Shown in pieces: positions 1-11,992 of a stretch of 64,000 nucleotides of DNA. Made by a program: the position numbers and the translations under genes. The stretch is taken from assembly GCA_036924085.1 (NCBI GenBank), contig JAVGWX010000002.1, positions 152,270,571 to 152,334,570 on the forward strand, written 5' to 3'. The notes under the pieces were generated by a model, which was not told the DNA's origin, did no database searches, and was given only the letters and a program-made list of their open reading frames with translations. Source of the stretch: Ariolimax columbianus. Its lineage: Eukaryota > Mollusca > Gastropoda > Stylommatophora > Arionidae. Each line of letters starts with the position of its first letter. The first letter of the stretch is position 1.

Positions 1-944
1 ACATGAATAACTATGGAATATGATTGTAGATAATTAGTAAAATAAAAAAACAATACGAAGTAGGAGAGAAGAAAAAGAAGAAAAAGAAGACGAATTAGAT
101 AAAGAATCAGAAAAAGAAGAACAAGAACAAAAAGAACAAGGTGACGATGAAAATGAAGCAACGGCAAATTATACAAAACTCAAACACGATTTAATCGTAC
201 AGACATTTTGTTTTCACCCGTATGTTACCGGGGTCGATGAGGAGCAAAAAAAGTGAAACTGTAACCTGCCCGACATGTCCTTTGAGGCGATTAAAAGTAA
301 ATGAGGCATGGGGCTGGCTTCACCACTGTATGGAAACTGTAATTGATAAACAATGGGCAAATCAAATAAACGTTATTTCAACTTATTCTTCTAAGCCACA
401 ATAAGATAGAGCATATAAGTGTATGGCTCACGGTGACATTGTGTTCATTTGTTGAAGATATATGCTGTAAAATAGACATTACCAAATTGAAAAACATAGC
501 CCAAAATCGTTCAGACTAAAACCGTGTCAACAAGGTGTTGCAGTGAGCGAACGAGGAAAGAAAGTAACTTCCTGAGAGTTGGTATCTTCCCGGTGGCAAA
601 ATGTAGAAACATATATACTTTCGTCCCATCCCACCCCATTATAGTCTAGACAAAAAAACAATACAGATGGACATGGTATCTTGCACACGAGGAAGAAACA
701 GACCAAATAGAAGATGTGCACACAACATTAGTCAATTGGGCACAGGACATTAACGCTTTACAGTAGGATCTAATTAACAAGATATTATTGTCCAAGAAAA
801 GAATAGTAATTGTGTGTTTCATGGTTTATATTAAACAAATTATTAAAACTAAAATTTTGAATATAAATGTAAAGATCCAACGTTTATTTATTAATCAAAT
901 TTATTTAATAACAAGATATGGTTGATATCCGACATATGCCTTCA
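1..944. other. no gene seen; purine-rich low-complexity start
   Basis: Bases 60-165 are a degenerate GAA/GAAAA purine tract. The rest is AT-rich with only short chance frames. A weak copy of the dispersed GTTGAAGA motif described at 26 kb lies at about 451. Confidence 0.6.
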
Positions 945-1110
945 GAATAATCGTACTGTTTAAGTAGTGATACTTTAATTAACCTAATGTCTTTAAAGTC
1001 ATTTAGAAGACTCTGGAGAGTGTGTATACAAATAGTTTGCTGAATGCAATGACGAATTTGTACTTGAATGGATAAATGTTTTCTGAGGAGGATAGGAATA
1101 TAGGCGTTAG
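945..1110 (-). mobile_element. CR1-like LINE 3' end, decayed
   Basis: The plus strand carries the reverse complement of the 3' tail seen at 5.5 kb and 23.1 kb: TTAACctaATGTCTTTA, then a segment like TTTAGAAGACTCTGGAGAG, then GTGTATAC. The coding part is reduced to a short frame resembling the last residues of the element. This is one of four tails of the family in the window (also 5.1, 23.1 and 32.6 kb). Confidence 0.6.
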
Positions 1111-1153
1111 CTCTGTCCAATTGTCCAGTCTTGTCGATCTGATTTACTTTTTT

Positions 1154-1190
1154 TAGAGCGACGTTCTGCAATGGACATGCGAAGTGATGA
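1154..1190 (+). mobile_element. RTE-like LINE, solo 3' terminal fragment
   Basis: About 26 bases (1155-1180) match the 3' end of the RTE-like element at 15.67 kb at 24 positions (core AGAGCGACGTTCT, then GGACATGC). Nothing upstream matches, so it looks like an extremely 5'-truncated insertion or a remnant. Confidence 0.55.
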
Positions 1191-1526
1191 ACCGATACAT
1201 TTCTGAACAGAACATTCTCGCTCAGATACTTTCATTTTGCAAATAAAACTGAATGTATACTTCACATACATCATTGACATTGCATGGAGCCTGGGGCGCC
1301 ACAACACATTGTGTTGATGGACAGTTGGTGTGACTTCCCCGGTTATCCCTAGTTACATGCCTGCCTATCTACCTAGCTAGCTGCCTTCCTACCTACCTAT
1401 ATATCTATCAACCTACATACCAAACTACACATACAAATAAGATTAATAAACAAAGACCAAATATTTCCTTGATGGATGATGCAGTGGCAGATGTAGTGAG
1501 AGAGGTTGGGTTGGAAAAATAGTACC
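1191..1526. other. no gene; CTAC-rich simple sequence
   Basis: Bases 1340-1425 are an irregular CTAC/CCTA/TACC tract. No coding signal is seen. Confidence 0.6.
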
Positions 1527-1690
1527 CCTCATCATGGAAGATGGGTAGAGGGTAATGTGAGCCACTCTCGTGATCACTGCGCTGTTAAGAAGAAGCTTGG
1601 TCCTTATCATGGAAGATGGGTAGATGGTAATGTGAGCCACCCTCGTGATCACTGCGCTGTTAAGTAGAAGCTTGGTCCTCATCATGGCTG
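1527..1690. repeat. 75-bp tandem duplication
   Basis: ATCATGGAAGATGGG recurs at 1531 and 1606, and ATCATGG again at 1681, an exact 75-bp period. The unit is a multiple of three, which explains an 80-codon minus-strand frame here; that frame is not a gene. Confidence 0.85.
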
Positions 1691-1718
1691 ATAATTAGCT
1701 TTGAAAAATAAAATCAGT

Positions 1719-1875
1719 AACATTGTTAATATAACCAAATAACATTGTTGATATAACCAAATGACATTGTTGGTATAACCATACCACATTGTTGGCGTAT
1801 ACAAGTCAGAGTGTTGGTGTAAACAAGTCATATTGTTGGTGTAACCAAGTAATATTGCTAGTATAAACAGCTGTA
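1719..1875. repeat. 22-bp minisatellite, about 7 copies
   Basis: The core CATTGTTGATATAACCAAAT is repeated with drift (starts at 1721, 1743, 1765 and 1787). Confidence 0.85.
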
Positions 1876-2149
1876 ATGTGTGGCACGACGTAGTAAAACA
1901 TCCTTCTATAAAGGAACACAAAAGAAGATCAAATATCTCACACTTTATTCCCTACAACATTGTCCGCTAAGAAACTACTTCTACCAGGATTCCATATCTG
2001 CAGTAGCCCTTTCAATATTCATAGGAAACCACAAGCTTGGAAGGTAACCCTGTTCTTTGTAACGCGGTTGACACTTGGGTGTAGCCAACTGTCGTGATCC
2101 GTTAATTGTTTCTTAATATTTGAAATGTTGGAGTGGACGCGGGGTGGGT

Positions 2150-2835
2150 GTGCTTATAGTATCTGATAGGTAAGTCCCTCTCCTTTCACTGGGAGGGGGA
2201 TTTGGGTACTATAGCTGAGAGGTAAGGGGCTCTCCTTTCACTGGGAGGGGGATTTGGGTACTATAGCTGAGAGGTAAGGGGCTCTCCTTTCAATGAGGGA
2301 GGGGATGGTGATTGGGGGGTGGTCGCTATAGAAATGTAAGTCGGTTTTCTATAAATGGGGGGGGGGTGTAGATGGGGGGGTCGCTATATGAGGTAAGCCG
2401 GTTTTCTATAAATTGTGGGGGATGGGGTGGAGGTGGGGGGGGGGCGCTATAGAGAAGTAAGTCGTTTTTCTATACATTGGGGGGTGGGGTGGGGTGGGTT
2501 GGGGGGGTCGCTATAGAGAGGTGAGTCGATTTTCTATTAATGGGGGGGGGGGGGGGGTGGAGGTTCGCTATAAAGAATACCGATGGTTTTCAATAAATGG
2601 GGGGGGGGGGGTGAGTGGAGGTGCAGGGTCGCTATAGATAAGTAAACCGGTTTTCTATAAATGGGGGAGGTGTGGGGTCGCTATAGAGAGGTAAGCCGGT
2701 TTTTTTATAATTGGGGGGAGGTGGGGGATGTGGGGGCTCGCTACAGAGAGGTAAGCCGGTTTTCTATAAATGGCGGGGGGGGGGGTGCAGGGGGATGCGA
2801 TGATGGGGGGGGGGGAGTCGCTATAGCTAAGAGGT
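2150..2835. repeat. G-rich minisatellite derived from a tRNA-like head
   Basis: About 11 units of roughly 50-65 bp. Each joins CGCTATAGAGAGGTAAG to a TTTTCTATAAATG segment and a run of 6-13 G or GGGGTGGGG blocks. The first units (2160-2290) carry TATAGCTGAGAGGTAAGG, which fits the polymerase III A-box pattern and matches single copies at 2.82 and 55.2 kb. Length variation lies mainly in the G runs. The plus strand is a strong G-quadruplex candidate. Confidence 0.8.
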
Positions 2836-2900
2836 AGAAGTAAGTCGCTTGCCTCTTAGAAAAAATAATTTATTAATCGGTGTTCGAATCCCGCGTGTTT
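2818..2900 (+). mobile_element. tRNA-like SINE head
   Basis: TAGCTAAGAGG fits an A box and GGTGTTCGAATCCCG at 2879 fits a B box. Spacing is longer than in a normal tRNA and no acceptor-stem pairing is visible, so a tRNA-derived SINE head is preferred over a tRNA gene. It ends the G-rich array. Bases 2900-3230 hold nothing recognisable. Confidence 0.5.
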
Positions 2901-3229
2901 CAAGTAACGTTTAATTCTCAGCCTATAGTCACATGGGAGACGTACGATCGATTCATAGATCCCATACACAGTGTGCACGTTCAAGAAGACCTGAAATTTG
3001 AGCAGGTCAGGCCGCCGCTGTTGGGCTTATGCTCTGAAGTTATCCAAACCAAACTCTGGCATTCAAGAGTTTAAAAAAAGTGGCTGCCTCTCCATTTTAA
3101 AAGACAGAGCAGTCTAATGACATGTTTGTAAGTCAGTTGATTGTAAGTATATAACAAGAGATCTTAAATTATTGTAACGCTAAAAGTGTTTCAGAAATAA
3201 ACGTCTAGCTCAATTATGCGAATATATAA

Positions 3230-3735
<506 letters not shown>

Positions 3736-5069
3736 TGGAAAGAATAGTTTAACCGTTAGAATTCATGTGATCGTATGTTGTAATTATGCGACGCACGTTC
3801 CACGAGAAGTGTTTTGATGTTCGTAAATGATGCTTTTGATGAGGCAGATAAATCCTTAAAACGATGGCATATCAATCCTGAGACACGGGCTATTGAAGGT
3901 TAACACAAATTTGAGGACATTTCAATATGGATTAAACAGATTGGAAAATAAGATAAAGTCTGCGTGATGTTTGAAGAAAGAGATTTTCATAGGGCTGTTA
4001 AAAACAAATAACAGATACCGAGAATTAAAGAATTATACAGAAATAAACAATGTTCTATGGAGTGGGTGAGAGTTGAGTCTGTGAATGGGTAAGTTTTGAT
4101 GAATGTACATTTATAACAAGCAGGAAAATTGGGATAGACATAAACGGACGAAAACAGATGGAAGGTGAACGTGGACAAAACAATAACGTAAACATAAATA
4201 ATAATGGAATACTTAGAATACTGGTATTCAAACAGACATGATGGTATTGTCTGTTGCCAGGTAGCCGAAGGTTAAGCTCTGGGGACAGGTACAAATAATT
4301 TGTGTATATTTCAAACTATAGTTTTGAATTGTGTCCGGGTAGCGGGCGTTAAGCATATTCTTTGTCGATTTCTAATGTGCAAGGGATTGTATCGTGTTCG
4401 ACACTGAACACGGAAGTCCGATCTCACTACCCAGAGATCAGGGGAATTTTAAGCAGACGATCCACGTGAAATAATGCCGGTCTCCACCGTGATTCTGAAC
4501 GGCACCCGAGGCGGACACTTTAACTCGAGATCACTGTAAAAAAGTAAAGGTATAGATAATCAGATAACATACGCTGATGTCGGAGAACAAGTGTCAGAGA
4601 CTTCAGGGTATTGTGCCTGTTTCTTTTTGATAGTTGCACTCATTCCATTCAAAGCTGCGACTCGTGAAGGGTGTCTATATCACCTTACTGTGAGTAATGT
4701 AGGCTCCATCACTAGCCACTCAGACGCTTACTTGAACAACAACCACAGATCAAGTTTCAGTTGTTCGTGTCTACAGATGTTATAACCTCTAACGCGTATA
4801 TCATATCATAGACAATACAACAAAAATACCGTGCGTAAGAAAATAATGATTTAAACCAACAAATCACGATCAATGAGATCAATTCTAGAAAAGTAATGTA
4901 AAGAATTGACAACTGTTCCAGAGACAGTTTCAGAGTTCTGGTTCTATTACTGATAAGTAGAACATATATTGCTTAACATAGGAACAAGGAAGTGATTGTC
5001 GAATTTTATGATACATTATTTAGACCTAGATTGGAGTACTGTGTTCATGTGTGAAGTCCTTACCGTAGA
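3736..5069. other. no gene seen
   Basis: Single-copy-looking sequence. Frames of up to about 80 codons occur on both strands but carry no recognisable domain. Confidence 0.5.
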
Positions 5070-5525
5070 GGAGATATAAACATGCTCAAAAGGAAACAAA
5101 GAAGAGCGACAAAGCTAAAAGTGGGATTTCAGAGTTGCAGTTACGAGGAAAGAAAATAGGACTGCAGTGTCTAGAAAAGAGTAGAATTCGAGGTGACTTA
5201 TTACAGGTTTATAAGATAATCAACGCAATCGATAAATTAGACTATAGTAAGTTTTTTCAATATAAAATCACCTATAAAAACAAGAGGGCATAGCTACAAA
5301 TTAACTAAAGAAAGGTGCAAATTAGATATTAGGAAATATTCTTTTAGTCAGAAAGTGGTGAATGTTTTAAATGCATTGCCACAGGAAGTAGATGAGGCAA
5401 GGACAATTAATTCATTTTAGAATGTATTGGATGCGATAGCTTTTAGAGCATGGAAATATAAATGAAACTGGGGGTATACAGACTGTTCAGTCTTCTAAAC
5501 CAGAATAAAGACGTTAAGTTATATG
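5070..5525 (+). mobile_element. CR1-like LINE, ORF2 C-terminus and 3' tail
   Basis: Translation with several frame changes reads RRATKLKVGF, then SCSYEER, IRGDLLQVYKIIN, LDYSKFF and NALPQEV, the usual C-terminal signature of CR1/jockey-type reverse transcriptases. It is followed by a tail with GTCTTCTAAACCAG and AATAAAGACGTTAAGTT. The reverse-transcriptase core is absent, so the copy is 5'-truncated. The 23.1-kb copy matches on the opposite strand. The CR1 assignment is from motif memory. Confidence 0.8.
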
Positions 5526-5844
5526 TTTATGAGCGAAGGTACAACAATCAGTGATAGATAAAACATACTAATCACCTCCATCCTTTGCTCCAACTCACGT
5601 CATCGTGTATGGTCTTTGCAACAGGCTCTCAATACATTCTGGCCACACTAGGTGAAGATCGACACTGTAATCATTATAGGGGAGAGCTTACAGTGGCCTC
5701 GCATTGCACTTCAGCCAGGAGTGCCCTGACCAATTTCTTTGTAAGGTGCAGGAATGAAAGAAGAGCCAATGTAATCGGCTATCAAAGAACGGTTAAGAGT
5801 TATTCCAACTCAGAGAAAGTAGCTTCGAGCAAAACCATCGTGTT
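5526..5844. other. no gene seen
   Basis: A 103-codon plus frame (5585-5896) runs into the array below and has no recognisable domain. Confidence 0.45.
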
Positions 5845-6165
5845 TTTCTGTCTGCAATATGTAATCTGTTTCTTTCTGCAATATATTTATGTCTGAAATC
5901 TGTAATCTGTTTCTTTCTGCAATATATTTATGTCTGCAATATGTAATATGTTTCTTTCTGCAATATATTTATGTCTGCAATCTGTAATATGTTTCTTTCT
6001 GCAATATATTTTTGTCTGCAATATGTAATCTGTTTCTTTCTGCAATATATTTATGTCTGCAATATGTAATCTGTCTCTTTCTGCAATATATTTATGTCTG
6101 CAATATGTAATATGTTTCTTTCTGCAATATATTTATGTCTGCTATATGTATTCTGCTCTGGTACG
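5845..6165. repeat. 43-bp minisatellite, 7-8 copies
   Basis: The unit joins TGTCTGCAATATGTAATCTG to TTTCTTTCTGCAATATATTT. Most copies differ at one or two positions. Confidence 0.9.
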
Positions 6166-6221
6166 TAATATGTAATAGGTTTATCTCTGAAATATGTAAC
6201 TCTACCGTTTACTCAGATGTA

Positions 6222-6440
6222 AGGTAGCCAAACCTAATCATGGCATCCACCTAGACAGAGTCAGCGGCTGATGCTTAGTAACAACAACTAATCCTCGCAT
6301 TCACTTAGACAGAGTCAGTGTCTGATTATCGGTAGCCAAAACTAATCATGGCATTCACTTAAGCAGAGGCAGTGTCTGATGCCAGGTAGCCAAACCTAAT
6401 TATGGTATTCACTTAAATAGAGTCAGTGTATGATACTCGG
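6222..6440. repeat. about 50-65-bp diverged tandem repeat, 4 copies
   Basis: GGTAGCCAAACCTAATCATG is followed by ATTCACTTAGACAGAGTCAG and GTGTCTGAT. The second copy lacks the GGTAGCC start. Confidence 0.8.
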
Positions 6441-7389
6441 TGGGCAAATCGTATTTTAACTCCTTTCAACCTTTTATCTATGAGTTCTGTGTTTAGCAAA
6501 ATTGCTTTCATCGTGCCTTCTCTACATCTCATGTGTGGAAGTCCGTATGCACAATTTAAGTTGTTAGGCCAACAGAACTCCATTTTTCGTTTCCACCTGT
6601 TATGGGACAACGTATTAGATTCCTGGGTCATGCAGTGTCTATGGCGTCATTGAAGGTGGTTTGGCACCTGATGTTGGTGCTTTTGCCATTGAAACTATCA
6701 ATGCTGAACCGAATTCATATATGTTTACAATTTCACAAATAAACCTAGCCACATTTTTGTAGCGAGAGACACGCTGAGCATCAGAAATGGCCCTGTAGTT
6801 GGATAAAGATGTATGCCTGTCAGTCCTTAGACTAGACATTTTGAAATATGCGGTCCACGGGTCCACATCCGGTCCCTGCCCTGAGTTTATCCAACCAATG
6901 AGGACGTTTCCAAATGACATTGAATGTTCATGTCAAACCTTGAGCGGGAAAATCGAAAGAGGATATGCACCGATGGGGTTCAGCAATGATTGGGTCAAAC
7001 TTAGAGCGATGCTATTAAACTGGGTGAGACATGAAAGGTAAACTTCAGGGGAAGTTGGAAAATTAACACAAAATGTATCATTGCCCTACCCTTGTGAATC
7101 TTATAACTGATTTGTATTTAGATTCATTTGCTGAAAAGAGGAATTATAAATGCAACACCATGTTTAATGACTTTCTAGCACATGAAGCACATTCAAAATC
7201 GTCTTTCTCTGTTGAATTTTGACGTGGAAAATGCTCTGCCTTCTTTGGAAATTGAACTAATTGAACTGCAAGAGAACATAGATCTGAAGACGACAATCAA
7301 GGACGTTTTACTAAACAACGGTTACAAGATTTATGTATATGTCTGAAACTTACAAGTGTTGCTCTTATGAGAAAACATATAAATGAAAA
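6441..7389. other. no gene seen
   Basis: Overlapping frames of 70-93 codons exist on both strands but none shows a domain, signal peptide or splice context. Confidence 0.45.
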
Positions 7390-7468
7390 CGACTAAATGA
7401 CGAAACTTTCATGTATCAACTATTGTCCGTTACACAATGGTTGCCGTCAATTGCCGCCTAACATCTAA
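7390..7468 (+). repeat. 80-bp direct repeat, left copy
   Basis: It starts CGACTAAATGACGAAACTTT and ends GCCTAACATCTAAA, and matches 8208-8287 in the same orientation with a handful of substitutions. Confidence 0.85.
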
Positions 7469-7675
7469 AACCCATTTGAAGCAATTACAACAGCTAGTCA
7501 TTTCTATTTATAGAATGAGATGGTTAAATCTGAAAAGTGCACGAAAAAAACTCACCAGATTAGCATCTATAAAACAGTTTGAGTGTTGTAACTTCAGTTT
7601 GTTCTTGAACATCGACTTTCTTGTAAGGGACACGAAGCTTCAAACTGGGGTCATCTAATCTGTCTGAATCACAAT

Positions 7676-7885
7676 TAATTATATTTGTTAAGCAAACTTA
7701 ATGATATTTGTTAAGCAAACGTAATGTTATTTGTTAAGCAAACTTATTGTTCTTTGTTAAACAAACTTAATGTTATTTGTTAAGCAAACTTAGTGTTATT
7801 TGGTAAGCAAACTTAATGTTATTTGTTAAGCAAACTTAATGTTATTTGTTAAGCAAACTTAATGTTATTTGTTAAGCGAATTTAA
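7676..7885. repeat. 24-bp minisatellite, about 9 copies
   Basis: The unit is TTATTTGTTAAGCAAACTTA plus ATG and one base. It lies between the two 80-bp direct repeats. Confidence 0.9.
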
Positions 7886-8207
7886 CAAAGAAAAGTATGC
7901 TCATTACAAAAAATGTAAAACAATAGATAGCTCAATACAACTAAGTAAACTTGTTTCAGTGTTAATCTGCTAGAACACGTTGTACGGTAACGAAAAACAT
8001 AACTTAGCAGACGATGTTTGCCAATTTCTAGGCATCCGAGACTAGGAACATCTGTATTACAGCCCAAGAATGCAGAAACCAAGTAAGTTCGTTGAGTATG
8101 TCAGTATTTAGTGTATAATAAATACATTTTGATTACACTATGGGTAGAGCCAATTCCCACTTTAGATAAGCCTTCGGACTCACGAGAAAACCCCCTTAAA
8201 AGATCGA

Positions 8208-8287
8208 CGACTAAATGACGAAACTTTCATGTGTCAACTGTTGTCCGTTTCACAATGGTTGTCGTCAATTGCCGCCCAACATCTAAA
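8208..8287 (+). repeat. 80-bp direct repeat, right copy
   Basis: Same order and orientation as 7390-7468, 818 bp downstream. The pair brackets the 24-bp array. Confidence 0.85.
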
Positions 8288-9639
8288 TAACCCTGAAACT
8301 GAAATGCGGGATTTTTTGCACCTGAACTGATCTTTTCAATGTCCCAATGACTTAATTATTTACATTGTGTCATGTAAAACTATTTTCTTAAAGTAGCTAG
8401 TTCTTTTTATATTTGTTAGTAAACGAGTTATTTAGTCCCTTGTAAAAATAATTTACTGTAATTATTTTTTTAATGCATTTGCGTCTCTCCAATTCGGATG
8501 AAATGTCCTGCATTAGGTTCCACATAATGCACTTTTGTAATGAAGTAAATCTGTTTTAGGAGCTGTTAGAAGTAACTAAACATTTCGTTGAACAAATGTG
8601 TGAACATGTAAAAGCACACGATATACAGAACGAATAAAGTGCATCATTCATATGAATTGGTTCAGTTTTATTAAAAGGTGCACGTGCAAACAATAAATGG
8701 TTATAATTCAGTTCTGGGATCGATCTTCTGATTGGGGTGGCCCTGGATAGTACCGTTTTGCCAAGCTGATAGGAACTTATATTTCTCGGAAAACAAACAT
8801 GTAGGTTAATTGTTCCCTTAATCGTAGAGTATGATTCCAACACATTGATGACTAATCTCGGAAGAAAGAACAACAGTCCACCTTTTTTCAATAGCCCTCT
8901 TCCTCTTTCTTGACATGGTGATCACATTTAGTCCAATAATATTTTCCTATATTTGAGAAGGCTGCATACTTTACTTCTTTCATATCGCATAGTTTGAAAG
9001 TTTTATTTTCAGCTGCTACTTGTCTTTTAAGTACCACCTAGTGAGAGGGTTTTTTTTTCATAATTGTTGTAATTTTATGAAAAATTTATATTCATAAAAA
9101 AGTTGGGCTTGCGCTATAAAGATGATCACCCTTCACCATGATATTATTTATTGTAATATAGCATTCCAAATGTTAATTAAAAACCGAAATTGAACAATAA
9201 ATACTGAAAATTCATTTTAGAAAAAAATTGCAGAACTCTGTATGTAATTTTTCCTGTAATTTCTTCATACACACTTAATTTTTTTGTTTTCTAATGATGT
9301 TCAAGGTTATCCCTTCATTATACACTACAGCAAATACTACATCTTTTACGATTGCGTTTTTATGAAAAATTCCAAACTTTACTCAATTGTGTTAACAAAT
9401 TTGAAACTCCAAATTATAATAACGTTTCCACATTGTAAGACAGTTTGACTTCCATAGTTCACAACGAAGCCATCGTTGTATAGAGCAAATGTGAAAAGTT
9501 GCAGGACAATTGCTTTAAAAACAACAACAAAAGTATCATGGAAACCGTCTGTACATTGCGGTTTTTGACGATAATATTAAGATATTTTTTACCATTTTCT
9601 GATGATTAAATACCTTGATTCTTATCAAGGATCTCAAAC
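8288..9639. other. no gene; AT-rich
   Basis: Very AT-rich. A 111-codon minus frame (8556-8891) has no recognisable domain. Bases 9000-9640 may be decayed flank of the Mutator-like element, but no coding match could be read. Confidence 0.45.
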
Positions 9640-10375
9640 CTGGTATATAAACCTTTCAGTAACTGCCTACCAATCCTCCAGTGCAAATGCCCTCCTCCTT
9701 TTTGCCATCCTGGCATCATAGGGTGCCTTAATAGCTTTACTAAATGTTCTTGTGTTCACAGGACTCTCTCAGGTACATGTAAGTATGTAACTCCATTTTC
9801 TCCATTTCCAACAGAGATTTTGTCCCATCATTATGAACATAAATTGGAATAGCAACAACAGCTTTCACAATAGTTAGACCATGATTCTTATTCTTTGGGA
9901 ACAATTACAAGACAGCACTGTTCAGTCAATCATTGATATTATGTGATTTTCTTTCAAGACACTGTTTTAGTAGTTCATTCCTGTCGCGTTTCTAAAATAC
10001 TGGTTTTTATTAGCCATAATAACAGCAGGTAGGTTACTGGTGTGTTTGTATGAACAGTGCCGTCTGCTTTAGCATTCTTTTATGGACACCATTTATTCTG
10101 GCTGTTTTTCTAATTTGGTAGTGACAAGCTCATAACACCACAGAACATCTGCAGGTCTACAAGCCCTTTTCTAAGACATCTCACATTAATACAGCTCACC
10201 AGTTTATTGAATTCACACACAAAGTACCGATAAATATTTGATTACATGAAGAAAATGATGTATATTATAATTGTTTATGCTACAATGAAACTCAAACTCA
10301 CCACCGAGGCCCTTCCTTTTTGCCTCTAGCAATTTTGCATTGGAATAACAAAAGTGACAAACAAGTTCTGCAACT
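9640..10375 (-). mobile_element. Mutator-like transposase relic
   Basis: Minus-strand translation across several frameshifts gives, in order, a zinc-binding-like CHFC (about 10350), a GEFEFHC segment, FCGVMSL (about 10120), LPAVIMANK (about 10020), RDRNELLKQCLERKSHNIND (about 9950) and a basic tail YDARMAKRRRAF (about 9690). This resembles the animal Mutator-type transposase layout, where a zinc ribbon leads, CG(V)MNLP follows, and a CLxxxTQNxNE(S/A)xN motif precedes a basic C-terminus. Stops and frameshifts are dense, so it is a dead copy. The catalytic acidic residues could not be located with confidence, nor could terminal inverted repeats. Confidence 0.6.
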
Positions 10376-11220
10376 ATTTATTTTAATTTAGTTTTCCAAT
10401 GCTAATTATTCTTCTGCCTTTCATCCAGCTCTTCGTGAACATTGTCAACTTCACTTAAAAATAAAATCTGATTCACAAGGTCATACAATTTTCATATCTT
10501 TTTTTTTCTGATCGAGTGGGTGTGGTCAGTGAACTTTTAAAAGCTTCAATGTTGATGTTGTTAAGTTTACCGGAACGTAATAACAGGCCTAACCTACAGA
10601 CTACTAATTAATTTGTCACATAGTTCGACATTTTTTTCCTTTGGTAGACATATCAACATAGAACTTACGTTTAGTACTAACTTTATTTCACATCTTCGCG
10701 TCATGACATGGTTGTATTTTTGAAAATTCCAGCCCAACTGTTTTTCTTTGAAAATTACAATTTATATAAGTTAAAATTCGACTAACATTTCCTGCTCTGT
10801 ACATTAAGGGGGAAGTACTCACTATATTATATTTTTTAAGGAAGCTTGAAAACCCGTTATTGTTTGTTGTGATAACTAAATTCTAGGCGGGGGATATAAT
10901 TTGAAACTAGTAAATGGCAGCCATTTCGAAATATTTAAAAATTTCATTAGACCAACACCAGGTTTGTTATCTTAACAACTACTGATGCTTTAAATTCAAG
11001 TTGTATTTGAAAGAAGATTGAATATACTTTCCCAACAGCCCATCGACATTAAATTTACTGAACAAAACGCATTTTGAACATACTCTAGGTGACACTTCGA
11101 TACTTATGCCCAAACGAGTTCTATCGGGTTAAGTGTGAATGAATGGTAAGATGGCAGTCCTCATATATGTGACCTTGTTCTTGTGTCAACTTGTCTATAT
11201 GAAATGTACTTTCCTTTCAT

Positions 11221-11223
<3 letters not shown>
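10376..11223. other. no gene; AT-rich
   Basis: Probably the 5' flank of the transposase relic. No further coding match was read. Confidence 0.4.

Positions 11224-11289
<66 letters not shown>
11224..11289. repeat. (TA)n microsatellite
   Basis: About 33 uninterrupted TA dinucleotides directly upstream of an RTE-like relic. Confidence 0.97.
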
Positions 11290-11292
<3 letters not shown>

Positions 11293-11992
11293 GAGTAAGA
11301 TGATTGTCAACAACCCAGAGAGTATTTTAAACCCGATTATGGTCAAAAGTAAAACTCTGGAAAGTGTTGCGCTGTTCAAATATCTGTGAGCGGATATGAA
11401 TGTGGAGGAGACTAGAGTGGGTATTCATTCAAGAACAGCGATGGTCATGGTCGCATCTGACAAGACTGCAAATAATCTGGAAAGTCCAGAACATTATCCC
11501 TAAATCGAAGCTGACTACTGTATACAATGGTCAACACGGTATACCTCAACGCATGTGAGACTTGGATTCTGACGCTGCCCTAAAACGTAAAATGGGCTCA
11601 ATGGAAATGAGATTCTTCTCAAGAATTCTTGGCATTTCGTATTTGGATCGAGTTACAAACGAGAGTGTCCTTTAAATTGTTGGAAGGAGTAAGGTCAATC
11701 CAAAAATAGATTGACTACAGTAAAACCATGAACATTGACATTGACCTTATATAGACATATGTCACGATCGGTAAGGCTGACCAATACCATCCTGCAAGGC
11801 ACTGTGCCTAGGAAGTTTGGGAGAGGGAGATAAAAAAAAGAGATTAGACGACAATATAAAAGAGTGGACGGGAAGAGTTAAAACTGAAACTAATACCCTG
11901 GCGAAAAATCGAGACGTAAGGCAGGAACTGTTTCGACAAATTGCAATAACGGTGCCTATACGACCTTCTAGGTTTCGGGACTGATGATGATA
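11290..11992 (+). mobile_element. RTE-like LINE, RT C-terminal relic
   Basis: Broken-frame translation reads LFKYLGADMNVEE, then RIxxMEMRFFSRILGISYLDR, TNESV, a TILQGTVPRKFGRGR stretch and PSRFRD before the stop. These are the usual order of the thumb and C-terminal region (YLG, ILGISY, TILQGTV-GKR-GRGRQKK). It ends with GACTGATGATGATAATA and (AT)n, a typical short-repeat 3' tail. It is a different subfamily from the 13-kb copy. The 5' part, including the catalytic centre, is absent. Confidence 0.75.

Noticed and set aside
2870..2900. A functional tRNA gene at this or the other B-box sites (19.5, 27.0, 47.7, 50.8, 62.9 kb)
   Set aside because: A- and B-box-like segments occur but no closed acceptor and anticodon stems could be drawn; several are repeated with common tails, as SINEs are.
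9000..10870. Terminal inverted repeats for the Mutator-like relic
   Set aside because: TAGTGAG-containing stretches near 9045 and 10820 were compared, but no convincing inverted match was found.
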